From NCBI GenBank assembly GCA_910589415.1, contig OU342630.1, forward strand, positions 62,988,186-63,052,185: DNA of 64,000 nt, written 5' to 3'. The DNA comes from Malachius bipustulatus (Eukaryota; Arthropoda; Insecta; Coleoptera; Melyridae). How positions within the stretch are numbered: position 1 is the first letter of the stretch; each line of letters opens with the position of its first letter. Positions 1 to 11,881 of the stretch are shown piece after piece. Below the pieces are notes generated by a model that worked only from the letters and a program-made list of their open reading frames with translations, did not search any database and was not told the DNA's origin. A program made the position numbers and the translations under genes.

Positions 1-640
1 TGCAATTTTTGCACTTTTTCACTATTTCCCTCGCAAAGAATGTTCCATATTTCAATGAAAAAGTTATTCCTATACAATTTGCAATAAATTTTATGAATAA
101 CACTTTTTCGTACAATTACCTTTTTGCGTTCGGGAACGCGACAAAGCTCGGTAAATGGTTGAAAAATACGTCAAAATCACTCGATTTTGATCTACATTTT
201 AGGGGTGAGGAAGCGATAAAAAAATTGCAGTTCATATTCAAAATTTCAAAGTCCCCTCGCGATGGGGTGGGATAGGGAGTGATTTTTGTGATCAAACGGA
301 ATCGCCTCTAAACCAAATAAATGTTAAAAATTAAATATTATTAAAATTAAATTATATAAATATTAAAATTAAGTATTAAAAATTCATAAAAGAAATTATA
401 TCTGTGCAGATATGTAGCTTCCATTTTGTGGGTTCTCCAGCAAAAGACTCGAGCACATGTGCCTCCCCGAATTTTTTAAAGTTTTCAAAAATTTCAACAG
501 GGAATTCGATTTTATGTATTTCGTTTTCCCTTGTCTCTCAATGAGTGTTTTGTATTTTTGTGTTTGATCTTATCACACAATTGATCTTCTTAGTTTGATA
601 TTGCTTATTACTTCAACCCCCTTAACTCGTTTATGTGATG
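1..640. other. AT-rich DNA, no gene seen
   Basis: Short open frames here have no recognisable protein similarity, and there is no clear repeat. The stretch is AT-rich intergenic or intronic sequence leading into the Penelope-like tail. Confidence 0.5.
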
Positions 641-790
641 ATTTGCTTCAGCAGGCTTGATGAACCGGAATTGTCTGTCATGACGTAGAGACGACCTTTC
701 ATTTTGATGGTCTGATGATGGCCGATAGGCCGAAACATGTAACCGAATAAAAAGAAAATAAAGTCTCAAATTAGTAAAAATAAGACGTGT
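641..790 (+). mobile_element. Penelope-like retroelement 3' tail (relic)
   Basis: The segment contains the order CTGATGA, a GC stem, then GAAACATG, followed by AATAAA-rich sequence. From family knowledge, this arrangement is typical of the non-coding terminal region of Penelope-like retroelements. No reverse transcriptase or GIY-YIG coding sequence is visible upstream, so if the assignment is right this is a 5'-truncated copy or an isolated terminal repeat. It rests on the short motif alone. Confidence 0.4.
708..745 (+). ncRNA. Hammerhead ribozyme-like motif, type I, minimal stem III
   Basis: The conserved core CTGATGA lies at 712-718 and GAAA at 732-735. Stem II is GGCC/GGCC (720-723 with 728-731) closed by a GATA loop. 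Stem III is minimal: A735-T740 and C736-G739. The expected cleavage triplet is GTA (739-741), with cleavage after A741. Stem I is TGGT (708-711) with ACCG (742-745), one pair being a wobble. One unpaired T719 before stem II departs from the strict consensus and may weaken activity. Short stem III is what has been described for hammerheads of Penelope-like elements, where they act as dimers. Confidence 0.5.
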
Positions 791-3059
791 TCTTTGTTAT
801 TGTCAAATAAATATTGTTTGACTGGTTTATTTTTCTTAAACACTATAGTGGTCAGATATAATCAACTCGGAGGGGGAGGGTTAAAAGAGATCACCTTCTA
901 GAATAAATAGTCAATATTTTGTACAACATAATCTCAGTGAGTTTTGATTACAAAAATATTATGAGAGTTAACTTGCAAAGAGAAAGAATTAACTCAAACT
1001 CAAAAACTCAACAAGCATCGACTAGTAAGTGATTGCATAAACTTTTGGCGATTTATAAATTAATTAACTAACTTACCAGTAGTTAATTAACTGTTACAAA
1101 TACGAAAAAAAAACTGCAAGGATTTAAATTTATAAAGAATTTTTTTCTCCGTTAGGTAAGTTATTACACTTTTTTCTAAAACGTCAAGTAACGTCGTAGA
1201 ATGGGAAAACAAATTCATCCCCCAAAACCAAAATGGCGGCTTTTCCACAAGGCGGGGTAGGAGGTCGCATTTTTTGTTTAGATTTATCACCGACGACAAC
1301 ATCCACGCGAAATTCCGTTTTTCCGCTTTACATTGCAGCATAATCAAATCCTAATTCTATTGAATTAAAAAAGTACAATAAGCTGTTTTTCCGAACTTTG
1401 TCGAGTTCCCGGACGAATTGCACGATAAAGTAGTTTCCATTTAAATTTGTTCCAAATTATATAAGGAACCACTTTCCCATTTAAACATGGCGCATTTTTT
1501 ATACTAGCTTAAAATGAAAAGAGTATAGAAAATATTTGTACACTCTGTACAAATATTTGTTTCATACTTGTCTTCTCCTTTAATAAAAGAGTTTTAGAGT
1601 AAAATATCTGATCTGAAACAGACTATTAAGCGAAGATTCGTTGCAAGACAGTAATTTAAATGACAGATAATAAAAACTAACTAGATAATAATAGCTGTGA
1701 TAAATGAAAATGAACTGAAGTTATGGAGGTGCCCTTAATAGCCTTCTGGCGCTCATGAGTGTCCGTTAAGAATGCTATAAATTTCCATAGGATATAGTCT
1801 GCAATTGTGGTCGTTAGCGAAGCCGTGCTCGGGATAGTGAAAGAGGGTGAGTTTGCAACCCCAGTGTTTTGGCTAATTCCCTTTCCAGCACTAAGACATG
1901 TGTTATCCTTGCCCAACCCCAGGCCTAGAACGGCGATGTTGAATCATGATGACAATTCAAAATCTATGGAAACCCGCGCACGATCACAGTGTGCTTTGCA
2001 TCATTTCTAACGCTAGGACGAAATTGAATAAGTTGAGAGAGAGCAAGGATGTACGAAGTCGGTATGGGAGGTGGTAACAAAACATGATGAAACTTTCCGA
2101 ACTTATGCTTGAAATGTGTTATACCGTGAGAGTCACGTCGGACTTACCTATGATAAAATATGCACAAAAGTATAAGTGCAACGAAAATATGAAACTTAGA
2201 AATTCGGAATATTTTTAAAAGAATATGTGAACAAATTGTTTGGTCGCATCAGTTTTAAAGATTAAATATATCATTTTGTTATATTTTTCTTCTTCTTGTA
2301 TTGAGAAATTCCGATTTTTAAGTGTTACTTATATTTTATTTATTGTCGGAGACGACCACCTTGAGCTCGCATACAATAAAATAAAGGTTTTGCTTCATCG
2401 TATAGCTTGACAGATTGAAAAAAAAAGACATCCCTTGAATGAAATCTCCTTGATCACTTTCAACAATAACTGACCTGCTTCATTTCAATAGGATTTGTTT
2501 GGTGAATTGTCACGTCATTCTCTATATTGTAGGGTGAGCGAATCAAAGTTGCACAATAATTTATTCCTAGTGCCAGTCAATGGAGTGGCGAATCATCGTA
2601 TACTGAGTGATGAATAATGATGTGGTGGAAACACGATGGGGTAGATTGATTATTTAAAGTAGTTATCTACGCATGACAATAGTAATTGTAGTTCTATTTG
2701 GTTTACTGAAAATTTAGAGGGTCTCCGAATATAAATTGTCAAATGAGGGGAGAGAAGTATTTTAGTTCAGCTATACATTTAGAACAAACAACATTTTTTA
2801 CTACATTTTTATTTTGTGCATTTCATCAGTTTAAACTTGGAATTTAGGTGCGTTTCTGAAACCATTTATAACGTACCTAATGAAATATTTCAATTGTATT
2901 CTTCAGTTACTTATAGATACTTGGTAATAGATCTGCTTGTAAAATGTCTAACCGAACTTGCAGGAGATTTTGCCTGAAATTGACATAGATCTTGGTCCGA
3001 TTGACAAATCCAGTGATAATATCCGATGACAGATTGTTTGTGTGTCCTCTTCTAATAAC
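791..3059. other. No gene seen
   Basis: AT-rich sequence with scattered short open frames that look like chance. No repeat with clear ends and no recognisable protein similarity. Confidence 0.45.
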
Positions 3060-3616
3060 TATTCTATTATAGCACCTATCCAGTTCCAGTTCTCGGAGGA
3101 ATTTAGGAGTTTAGATGGTTCTAAAGATGATCAGGTCTTTTTCCGCTGGTTGGTAAAGACCTAGACAGAGGAATCTTCTTTGTTGTACTGCATGGCACTA
3201 GACCAGGAAATGTATTGGGGTTCGTCTCCCTCCACTCAGAACCTACTGGTTTGGTCATTTTACAGACCAATCTTGCTAAGGTGTGCTCCAAGTTTACAAT
3301 GCCCCGTGAGTAAACCTGTTAGCATTCTCAAACCACTTCTGTTTAGTTTGATTCAGGCTTCGAATCTTTGTTGGTTGTTTTTCCCAAGCATTAATTTGGG
3401 TATCTTAATCCTCGGAGATTTTTCCAGAGGTTTTCTCTTTAGGTTCCCTCTTCTTTCTTGTCAGCTTCTTTATTGACTTCTACACCCATGTGTTCTGGCC
3501 CCCAAAGGAAAGCTACTGCTGTTTTCTTTGCCGAATTTATTTAACTTCATTTCATCACAGGCATTTCCACCCCATTTTTGAACAGTTGACGTACCAGTGC
3601 TTCCATCTGTCATGAT
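3060..3616 (-). pseudogene. LINE relic: RNase H and C-terminal region
   Basis: Translated on the minus strand, the segment reads a TDGS motif (3601-3612, the first catalytic Asp of RNase H). After an apparent internal deletion comes GPEHMGVEVNKEADKKA (about 3490), which matches the family pattern VPGHxGIxGNExAD. Further on is LLTGHCKLGAHLARIG (about 3270-3315), the conserved block that follows RNase H in many insect LINEs. Frames shift repeatedly and there are stops, so this is an old dead copy. The clade (R1/I/Jockey-like group with RNase H) cannot be fixed from this much. Confidence 0.6.
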
Positions 3617-3636
3617 AGCAATTTCTTTTTTTTTTT

Positions 3637-3815
3637 AATTCCTGTCTATATCAGCCTTTTTCTTTTGGTTTTCCTCTGTTGTCAATTGCTTTTCACAGTA
3701 TATCAAATTATTATTTTATTTTTCTCTATATCAATGGCTTTAGTCATTGATCTGTCAAACAATTTCCCTTTACGTCAAATTGGTTTCACTTCATAATCAA
3801 AAATGCTTTTCCAAA
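3637..3815. repeat. Modular MITE-like repeat, copy 1
   Basis: The region has repeated modules of the form TGTCAATTGCTTTTC or TGTCAAATTGGTTTCAC separated by T-rich spacers. It aligns module for module with 50675-50830 (shared order: GTTTTCCTC, TGTCAATTGCTTTT, TTTTTCT, TAGTCATTGAT, CAATTTCC, GTCAAATTGGTTTCACTT). The two copies define a repeat family, otherwise unidentified. Confidence 0.55.
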
Positions 3816-4263
3816 AGAGAAAAGCTGTAAATTGAGCGCATCTTTTGATAGAGTGGATTTTCGCTTGAAATATGCTGGCGTACTTTCACATAGGCTCAAA
3901 CTATTTTGTTTCAAAACTCCTGCACCTGTTTCTTCGATGGTTTATGATCCGTCTGTGTACCATTTAATGATAAAATATGCTGTTTGAGATTGTACTACTT
4001 GTTGGATTCATTTTTTGTCAATTCCATTTTGTTACCGCACTTTGTTACAAAGTTCTACTCAAAGCTGCAATTCAGAGTGATTGAGTCCCTAGGAGTGCTA
4101 GTAATGTGTTTCTCATTAGGTAGGTAGGTAGTGTTGTTCACTTCTCCCAAGGGGGCATGTTCTCCTGGCTCCTGTTTATGCACACGCACGCAAGTCCCCG
4201 ATAAGACAGTATAAAAAAAACTGTACTGCATAACGTTTAACGGGCATCAGTTTTTTTTATATA
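3816..4263. other. No gene seen; short GTAG microsatellite
   Basis: No open frame with recognisable similarity. A short run of TAGG units lies near 4120-4135. The rest is unassigned. Confidence 0.4.
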
Positions 4264-5142
4264 CCAGGGTGTCCCAGCTTATTCGAAGCGGTCTCTGTAA
4301 ACCAAACGATGGACTTTTTCAAAAAACTTTTTGAAAATTCAAGTACAGAATCACAATTGCCATAATTTAAAATTATTTTGGAGTATACGGAGTGTCCCAT
4401 ATGAGAGTGGCATATCAAAGTTATGTTTTTTTAAATGGAATGCTCCCATGTTATTGCAGTTTTAGATTATCTGAGAAGAGAAAATAAGATTGGCTTTTAC
4501 AGTTGGTGTTTAAATTCAGAAGTTTTTGAGTTATAAACAAGTGAAAATCGTAATTTTTCAAGTTCAAGGCCCTGTACAACGAAAACGGTTCAAGATAGCG
4601 AAAAACGGCTTAACATGTCCCTATTTTAACTTTTCATGTACTATCCTATGGTGTAGAAACATTTGTACTTTCTTTGATTTTTTTATTTCGCGACGCGTGG
4701 CGAAATATCAGAATTTTTCAAATTTTTTATCACCCTGTATAAACATTTCATCTACATCATAGGATAGCACATGAAAAGTTAAAATAGGGACATGTAAGCC
4801 GTTTTTCGCTATCTTGAACCGTTTTCGTTGTACAGGGCCTTGAACTTGAAAAATGACGATTTTCACTTGTTTATAACTCAAAAACTTGTGAATTTTAACA
4901 CCAACTGTAAAATCCAATCTTATTTTCTCTTCTGAGATAATCCAAAAATGCAATAACATAGAAGCATTCCATTTAAAAAAAACATAACTTTGATATGCCA
5001 CTCTCATATGGGACACTCTGTATACTCCAAAATAATTTTAAATTATGGCCATTGTGATCCTGTACTGGAAAATGCAATTTTTTTTTGAAAAAATCCATCG
5101 TTTGGCCTACAGAGACCGCTTCGAATAAGCTGGGACACCCTG
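4264..5142. mobile_element. Foldback (palindromic) mariner-type element FB1
   Basis: The left end starts CAGGGTGTCCCAGCTTATTC and the right end is its reverse complement, ending GGGACACCCTG before TATATA. The two halves are reverse complements over about 420 bp each, with a short unpaired centre near 4690-4730. TA lies at the right boundary, consistent with a TA target duplication; the left boundary is slightly eroded. CAGGGTG-type ends and TA targets fit non-autonomous Tc1/mariner elements. The arms contain chance frames (for example around SYKQVKIVIF) that also occur in FB2. Confidence 0.8.
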
Positions 5143-5293
5143 TATATAAAAAGAGAGAACATCGGTCTTAACTATGTAGATAAGATATACTCGCTCCACT
5201 CCTGTAATTTTAGCTTCGAGACCTAGCTTATAAAGCCACACACAAATTTCTAAATATACATATAAAAATTTTTGTAGACAAACACAACAACCA

Positions 5294-5374
5294 TGGCGAA
5301 ACTGGGATTCGAACCCAGTCGGTGGCAGCGTCAACGGCTTAAGAATCTGTTACCGAATCCGTCGCGCTGTCGCC
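5294..5374 (-). repeat. tRNA-derived SINE head or tRNA pseudogene
   Basis: On the minus strand the segment has a perfect T arm, CTGGG-TTCGAAT-CCCAG, which includes the pol III B box GGTTCGAATCC (5305-5315). A 7-bp acceptor-like pairing, GGCGACA with TTTCGCC, has one mismatch. The D and anticodon arms do not fold properly: a TTCTTAAG segment resembles a Leu(TAA) anticodon loop, but its stem is broken. Length (about 81 nt) would suit a class II tRNA, but the poor D arm argues for a SINE head or tRNA pseudogene. Confidence 0.5.
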
Positions 5375-5399
5375 CGCTCCTCTGGCGATCTGTTTTGAG

Positions 5400-8100
5400 G
5401 CTTTGAACATGAGGCTTATTAAAAAATAATTTTTTTAAATATCATTTTTAAAGCCTACATTAATGGATTTGTATGGCTTTCACGGCTGACTTCAAGTCAA
5501 ATAATAATAATTGATTCCGGGCTATTTTATCGTGGTCTATGAAGATTAGCTCCAAACGTCTCTTTTACAACAAACTGTCAGAGGTGTCAGAGATGAACAT
5601 ACATCATCAGAGGTGGGCAAGAAATGCCCGCCTCGTGATAACTTAGCGTTGCTACGAAAAGACGAAAATCCTGTTCATTACTTCACTCAAGCAATTGAAA
5701 TTCTTTAAAATTCAAATAATTTCCATAGGAATGAAATGAATTAAACTACAGGAATTTGGTATCTGAGGTTAAGTCAAACCGGAATCAATGATCACATGAC
5801 TCGGAAATCGATGACATCATTGGAGAGACCGGACTAGAATGGACATAGCTGGTGGAGGTGGTTTCTTTTTTTCTTTTTTTTTGTATATAAGAGCGCTCTT
5901 CCAGACGTCCAGTGAGTTGCCGGTGAGTTGTGGAAGTGCGTAACGCACTGATATCTATCGCAGTTAAAGACGAAACGCTTAGAGCAAATCTCCATAAACC
6001 AAGAAAAAACAGTCCGAAATCGATTATTTCATTTAAAATTACATCATTAGCGTCTTTATGCCTAAAATCGCCGTACATTTCCTGCAAATAAATCCGAATG
6101 TCTTACGCGAATAACTCACAACCTCTGAGATTATGTTACAAAATATAGTCCATAATTAGGTATACTATACAATCAATTTATTTCTCTTGAAATCGCATTT
6201 AATGATTTTACATTTTGGACACAATCGTCTATATTTGTATTTTTTTCTTATATTATTTTTGTATTTCTCTTTATTATGTCAACACGCAGTCATGCAAAGA
6301 TATTTTGCGAACTGCCCTAGGGATATTATGTACATAATATTTGCTATTTTAAATCATGAGCGATATACATAAAAGTCTGTGGGATAATATGGGCGTTCGA
6401 ATGTGACCAAAACGGGCATTTGAAAGCATCAACGGAGTCTATACTTATGAGTTGTTTGTGTATGCGGTGCATATCAATAACATTTCGTCCCTTATAAAAT
6501 CCACTAAAATGTGACAATTCTCGCACTATAAAACACAGCCGATGGTCTATTCGGACATCAGCGGCCTAGATATGGTTCAAGTTTGCAAATATAAAGGCAA
6601 GGTCCGGCTCTTCGACTGAGAAGCTAGGGGGAAATATTCAGCTTTCCGCCAGACATGCTACTGAAACTTGGACAGTTTTCCATTCTATTCCTGTCCGCCT
6701 CGAAAGTTTCAATATGAAATTTTTTAATAATATTCACATGTGAAAACTTCTGAAATAAGACAAGGTGTCATAAGAGCAAACCTTTCGGTTCGGGATTTGG
6801 AGTATTACTTGATGGAGTGTGATAAATTAATTAAAAATGTATATATGGGGCATGAAATCAATACTTCTATAAGCATGGAAAGGTCAATGTTTAGCCTATT
6901 TGTAGAAGAGCAACTTAAATTAGAATTATTTTTTCAAATTATAATAAAAAACAGTACCTATAGTAGGATTAACTTTAAAAAGTCAGATGTGACGTTACAC
7001 TAACCGTCCGAATTAATATTTTTAATTTCACCAGAAAATGTCAAACAGAGTTAATTGTCAAGTTGTGAACGAGCGTAAATTATTGAAGGAAATCATTCAA
7101 ATATTATGAATTGAACCGCTTACGTCAGTTTGAGAACCACTGACAACTACATAAAATTTATTCACGTAATGACATTCTATCCTCTGTGTTGTGCATTTAA
7201 TTCTCATTCAAAACCAATGTTGTCGTATACTTATTTATGCGGGATGGAGTGTTTAGACAAACTGGACGGTTACTATAAAAACCACGTATATGAAACAAAA
7301 TAAATCAAACTATCAAATGGAGGTGTATTCTTAACGATATACGTATGACTTTTTAGACTTTATTGGACTATATCTGATTTTAAATGGTAATTAAAGTAGA
7401 CTCCACTGTAATTTTATATTGAGTATAAAATTGGAATAATATGAACGTTAGGTAGCTTTTATGTAGGTGTTTTTATGCACAAAAATAAACATATCGAATT
7501 ACACATATTTATGTAAAAACATGTTGACTAAAATGATGTTATTTAGGCAGATACTTTAAATTGCTTTTTGTTTTCGTGATCTCTAATAGATAATTGGAGA
7601 TCTCAGACTGAAAGATCTCTTTTGTTAAATTATCGTTCAAAAATTCAAAACGCTGATACGCTGCGTTTTCAAGAACGTATTGAAACATGTGGGCTTTAAA
7701 TTTAAAAAAAAATCAAACTACGCAAAAGTTTTTTTTCCTGAAAAACTTTTTTCGCTTCAAAATAATAATAAATTATCTTTCTTAATGTAGGGATACGTAT
7801 TTTAACAAAAAAAAAGTTAAAAATATTGAAAACAAATTAAAAATCGCTCCCAAAAACAAAATGTTTTCGAAGAAATCTTAATAAAAAAACCATTTAATTT
7901 TTTAATGATTTAGTTTTCAGAAGTTTTCCTATAATCATAATACTGTAAATGTAAGGCGCAGTAAAAAACGCTAATAAATACCTAGGTACTTAACTAAAGT
8001 TTGACCATGACGCCTTGACATGTTAAAAACTCCCTACTCCTCTACTTTTCTATTAATCAAAAATTATTAATTAATTAATTAATAAAAAAATTCAAATCTG
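5400..8100. other. No gene seen; one core-promoter-like site
   Basis: Aside from the TATA-like site at 5884, I see no repeat boundaries or coding similarity in this AT-rich stretch. Long A and T runs occur around 7700-7870, and an (ATTA)n microsatellite lies at about 8062-8084. Confidence 0.4.
5884..5915 (+). promoter_or_regulatory. Possible core promoter (TATA box plus initiator-like site)
   Basis: TATATAAG at 5884 follows a long pyrimidine tract. About 27 bp downstream is CCAGTGAG, close to the arthropod initiator (TCAGT). No downstream gene was recognised, so this may be a chance match or a retroelement promoter. Confidence 0.25.
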
Positions 8101-8111
8101 CTACGTAAAAT

Positions 8112-8134
8112 CTACGGAAGCGCTGAGCTGCCAT
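8112..8134. repeat. Left half of a 23-bp perfect inverted pair
   Basis: CTACGGAAGCGCTGAGCTGC and the next three bases are exactly reverse-complementary to 11134-11156. Similarity continues weakly inward (TGTCAAT then a T run). They could be the ends of a ~3-kb element now filled with other insertions, or two copies of one dispersed repeat in opposite orientation. Confidence 0.5.
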
Positions 8135-8166
8135 TGCCTTCCGTCAATTTTTTTTTTTTTTTATAT

Positions 8167-8240
8167 ACAGTTCAAACTTTAAATTTACATTTCAACCTGT
8201 AAATTTACAGTCTGAAGTGTAAATTTACAGTTTGAACTGT
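8167..8240. repeat. Short tandem palindromes (TGTAAATTTACA units)
   Basis: The segment opens ACAGTTCAAACT and closes with its reverse complement AGTTTGAACTGT. Between them, the self-complementary core GTAAATTTAC is repeated about three times. It can form a cruciform or hairpin. A mariner-type end (ATACAGGGTATCCC) starts just after it near 8260, and another (ACAAGGTGTTTC) near 8440, so truncated mariner-type MITEs follow. Confidence 0.5.
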
Positions 8241-9222
8241 AAACTATAAAAAAATAATACAGGGTATCCCAACAAAAATTTACACCCCCTAAACTCGTTA
8301 TTTCGTTCAAGTTTGGCAAAAAAAAAGAAACAATATCATCAAAAAGAAGCGTCACTCACTGTTATTTAAATTTAAGTGGTTGCTCTTTGGGCTAGAATCA
8401 CAACATAATGTTGAAACTGCAATAAAATATGGGGTCATTATACAAGGTGTTTCAAAACACGTGTCTGAAGATGAAATGTGTGCATGGTTCTTTGACGCGT
8501 TTTGACAAATTAAGTTCCTATTAACACGGGTCCACAAACACACCGTTTTAGAGATACAGGGTATCAAAAAATATATATTTTTCAGTTTTTTGACTAGATC
8601 TTTGGAACTAAACCTGAATTTTTGTACACTTATGATTCTTATAATTCACTTTTTTTATTTACTTTACTTTTTACATATTATTTACTTTTTGAGCGCTATA
8701 CTTATGTTTCTTTCCATATGGCAGTAGCGGAGATTTTGAAATGTTGCTTGAAATATTTTTGCCCATAATTTCTATTGGCAATGTGGGAAAATTGGCATTG
8801 TGAAGGCACATTTTAAACTGTCAATATTTTCTAGGTACATAAAAAACGGTTCTCTTGGTCAAAAGGTTTAATGTGAACTATTTTCGAGAAAAACAGCATT
8901 TTATGATAAAAAACTTCAAAGTGGCAACATTTTTTGTTATTACTACATGCTTTACGAGGTATAGTATGAGTCTTTAGAAGTAAATGTGTGGACACTGGTA
9001 ATAAGGGAGATTGCTTATTGATTTTTTGGCGTTTTTTGGAAAGTTTTTCTCGCCCATCTCGAATGGTCTATTAATTTGGGATCGTCCTCAATAAGGACCG
9101 GCTATACAAACAAATCGTTCTCCTGAGTAAGTTTTACTCACAAAAAAATACCTACAAATTAGAAAACTACAAGGAAAATGAAATGTAACAATGGTAAAAT
9201 TGTAGTGAAGTGAGAGTGTGGC

Positions 9223-9982
9223 CAGGGCTGTCTTAACCATTAGGCTAAAAGGGCTATAGCTAAGGGGCTCAAGCATTTTAGGGGCGTAAATTATAATTCA
9301 ACATCTTTTCGCAATTCCCTCCCTAAATTCCTTCATTTTAAACACGTATTTGTTAGAAAATAAAGTTAATATATCCAACACTGAACTTAGTTTAGGGACA
9401 ATAATAATTGACTCGAAAATTGAGTCTATACGTTTCCTAACTAACCATCATAGCTCTGCGCATTTATTTACGTTACAGCGGCGAGAGACCTTATTCTGCA
9501 GTTTTGTAGGATTTTTTTATGAATTGTATGCTGTTTTACTTAATGTAATGTGTGATTATAAAATGACTTTTTCCAATTCTGACACTTTTTTCTAGCCCTT
9601 CTACTATTAGTCATCCTTAACCCCCATGACGCAAACGTTTTGGCTGCGGCAATTTTGTATTATGATTTTTTTTTGCTCTTCAATTATTACTTTTTACATC
9701 TGAGTAATTTTTAGCTAGTGGGAAATAGTCTGACCTTGAACATTGAAAAATTTTTCACCTGCGGCACATCTAGGTGAACTCTCCCCCCTTTCTGAGACAT
9801 GATTTAGTGTGAAGATTAGAATCTGCAGTAATCGTCTACACTAATCGATATAGTTTTGAAATCCACAAATCGCTACTTCCCGACTACTGCTAGCCACCTG
9901 TATATTTTGTATTTTCTGATATAGAAGGGCGCATTATTGGTATTAGTAGCCCACGGGCGCCGAATATCTAAAGACGGTCCTG
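9223..9982. mobile_element. hAT-type non-autonomous element
   Basis: The left end reads CAGGGCTGTCTTAACC. The right end, reverse complemented, reads CAGGACCGTCTTTAG. The flanking octamers AGTGTGGC (9215-9222) and AGAGTGGC (9983-9990) match at 7 of 8 positions, as expected for an aged 8-bp target duplication. From family knowledge, CAG-type ends and 8-bp duplications are typical of hAT elements. The interior has no transposase frame. Confidence 0.6.
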
Positions 9983-10113
9983 AGAGTGGCCCGTCATCTG
10001 TACAGGATTACCCAGAATATAGAGGACAAATTTCTTAGGCAGAATACTTACTTGATTTTAAGACAAAAAGTCCTAATGAACCTACCCTCTAAAAGCAAGG
10101 GACGTACGGTATA

Positions 10114-10984
10114 CAGGGTGAGGCGCGAGAACCTTAGGGCATTTTTATATGGAGAAGTCCTGGGAGTAGAAGTCTAAAAATTTGTACGTGTATAATTTCG
10201 GTTTTGACGAGCTGAACTAAAATATTCACAATCCCACACCACTTCCTGTTATACCGGAAGTTGCCATATTTTTCTTTTTTTAAATGGTACACCCTGTATA
10301 TTATTACATTTTCAGATTGCCTGAAAAAAAGTAATAAAAATGATGTTTACAGTTCAAAATTGTACCGAGTGGTTTATGAGTTATAAACAAATGAAAATCG
10401 CAATTTTCCATTTTCAAAGCAGCTTAGCTTTAAAACGGGTCAATATATCGAAAAACGGCTTACATGTCCCTATCCTAACTTTTTGTATACTATGCTGGAG
10501 TTCCTACGAAAAAATAATTTTTTTATTAATTTTTTTTTAAATCGCTGATTTTTCATCAATCATCACTTTGTATACAAATTTCATCAGCTTCATAGGATAC
10601 TACGTGAAAAGTTAAGATAGAGACATGAAAGCCGTTTTCCGATATCTTGACCCGCTTTCTACCTAAGCTGCTTTGAAAATGGAAAATTACTATTTTCATT
10701 TGTTTATAACTCATAAACCACTCGTTCCAATTTTGAACTGTAAAGACCATTTTTATTACATTTTTTCAGGCAATCTGAAAATGTAATAATATACAGGTTG
10801 TCTCATTTAAAATAAGATAGTTGATGGCAACTTCCGGTATAACCGGAAATGGTGAGGGGTTGTGAATATTACAGTTCAGCTCGTCGAAACCGAAATTATA
10901 CACGTACAAATTTTTAGACTTCTACTCCCAGGACTTCTCCATATAAAAATGCCCTAAGGTTCTCGCGCCTCCCCCCTCCACCTG
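10114..10984. mobile_element. Foldback mariner-type element FB2
   Basis: The left end is CAGGGTGAGGCGCGAGAACC; the right end is its slightly diverged reverse complement ending CACCTG. Both sides are bounded by TA (10112-10113 and 10985-10986). The arms pair over about 400 bp around a centre near 10530. Its inner arm resembles that of FB1 (shared AGTTATAAACAA-TGAAAATCG and AAAAACGGCTTACATGTCCCTAT), so the two families are related. Confidence 0.8.
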
Positions 10985-11133
10985 TATAGGGCTTTTAAAA
11001 AATTAAAATTAACCTGTTTCAGCTTTTTTTACAAACTTGGACAAAATCGAAGATTTTAGGTGTTAAAATATTAGTTGCTCGATTAGTTGGGACAATTGGG
11101 ATAAATTATTAAAAAAAATATTGACAAAAAACG

Positions 11134-11156
11134 ATGGCAGCTCAGCGCTTCCGTAG
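11134..11156. repeat. Right half of the 23-bp inverted pair
   Basis: Exact reverse complement of 8112-8134. Between the two halves lie the palindrome array, the hAT element and FB2. Confidence 0.5.
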
Positions 11157-11448
11157 TACTCAATTATAAAAAAAATTAATCTACTTCTTTTACAAGAACC
11201 GAAACCCCAAGCAATAAAATAAATTTTATAATCAATTACATATTTTTACCTCATTCTAATGATGCACATAAACTGCATATAATAGTCTGGAATAATAATA
11301 AATAGCAAGGTGTAGAAAGAAAATAGTTTTACAAATCCCTAAAAGTTAAGAATCCTTCATCCTTCCAAGTATTCTTCTATATACCTACCTACCTAATACA
11401 CTCAATGACAAATATTCGAAAGGTATTTTTCCATTTCATTGGTTGACG

Positions 11449-11515
11449 CCCGGAGTACGTAATGCCGTTTCCATGGCATTTTATTGCATTATTTCCATAA
11501 GGGAACATTTATAGA
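11449..11515. repeat. Direct duplication, copy 1
   Basis: The sequence GACGCCCGGAGTACG, then GCCGTTTCCATGGCATTTTA, then TTATTTCCAT recurs with a few changes at 12337-12402. The intervening DNA contains the MITE at 11882-12317. What the duplicated sequence is remains unknown. Confidence 0.5.
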
Positions 11516-11881
11516 GTGCGCATACTAGCGGCATAGCTGGCGTGTCGGATTCGCTCATTATTGAAAAATCCGCCTGGAAAGAGAGAAACTATACGAGTCT
11601 TTGCAATAAAATGAAGAAGAACCCTCACGTTCAGACTTCCAGACTGGGATATTATTAAGGTATATTTATGGTATTAGGAATCGAGTCGGTAAAGGAAACT
11701 TAATTAAGTTCTTGTTAGTCTTAGCTTGTATTGAAACAAAAGTTGATCAAATAACATTTTTGCGACATTATACTTTAATTAGAATATTAATTGTATGTTT
11801 CGTCGCCTTTGTAACATATTGACTGGTTTAACTGATAAAAAAGTAACATTAAAATATTCTGCGGAAAACGACCTACTAATT

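Noticed and set aside
5294..5374. Functional tRNA-Leu(TAA)
   Set aside because: The T arm is perfect, but the D arm and anticodon stem do not pair and the acceptor has a mismatch.
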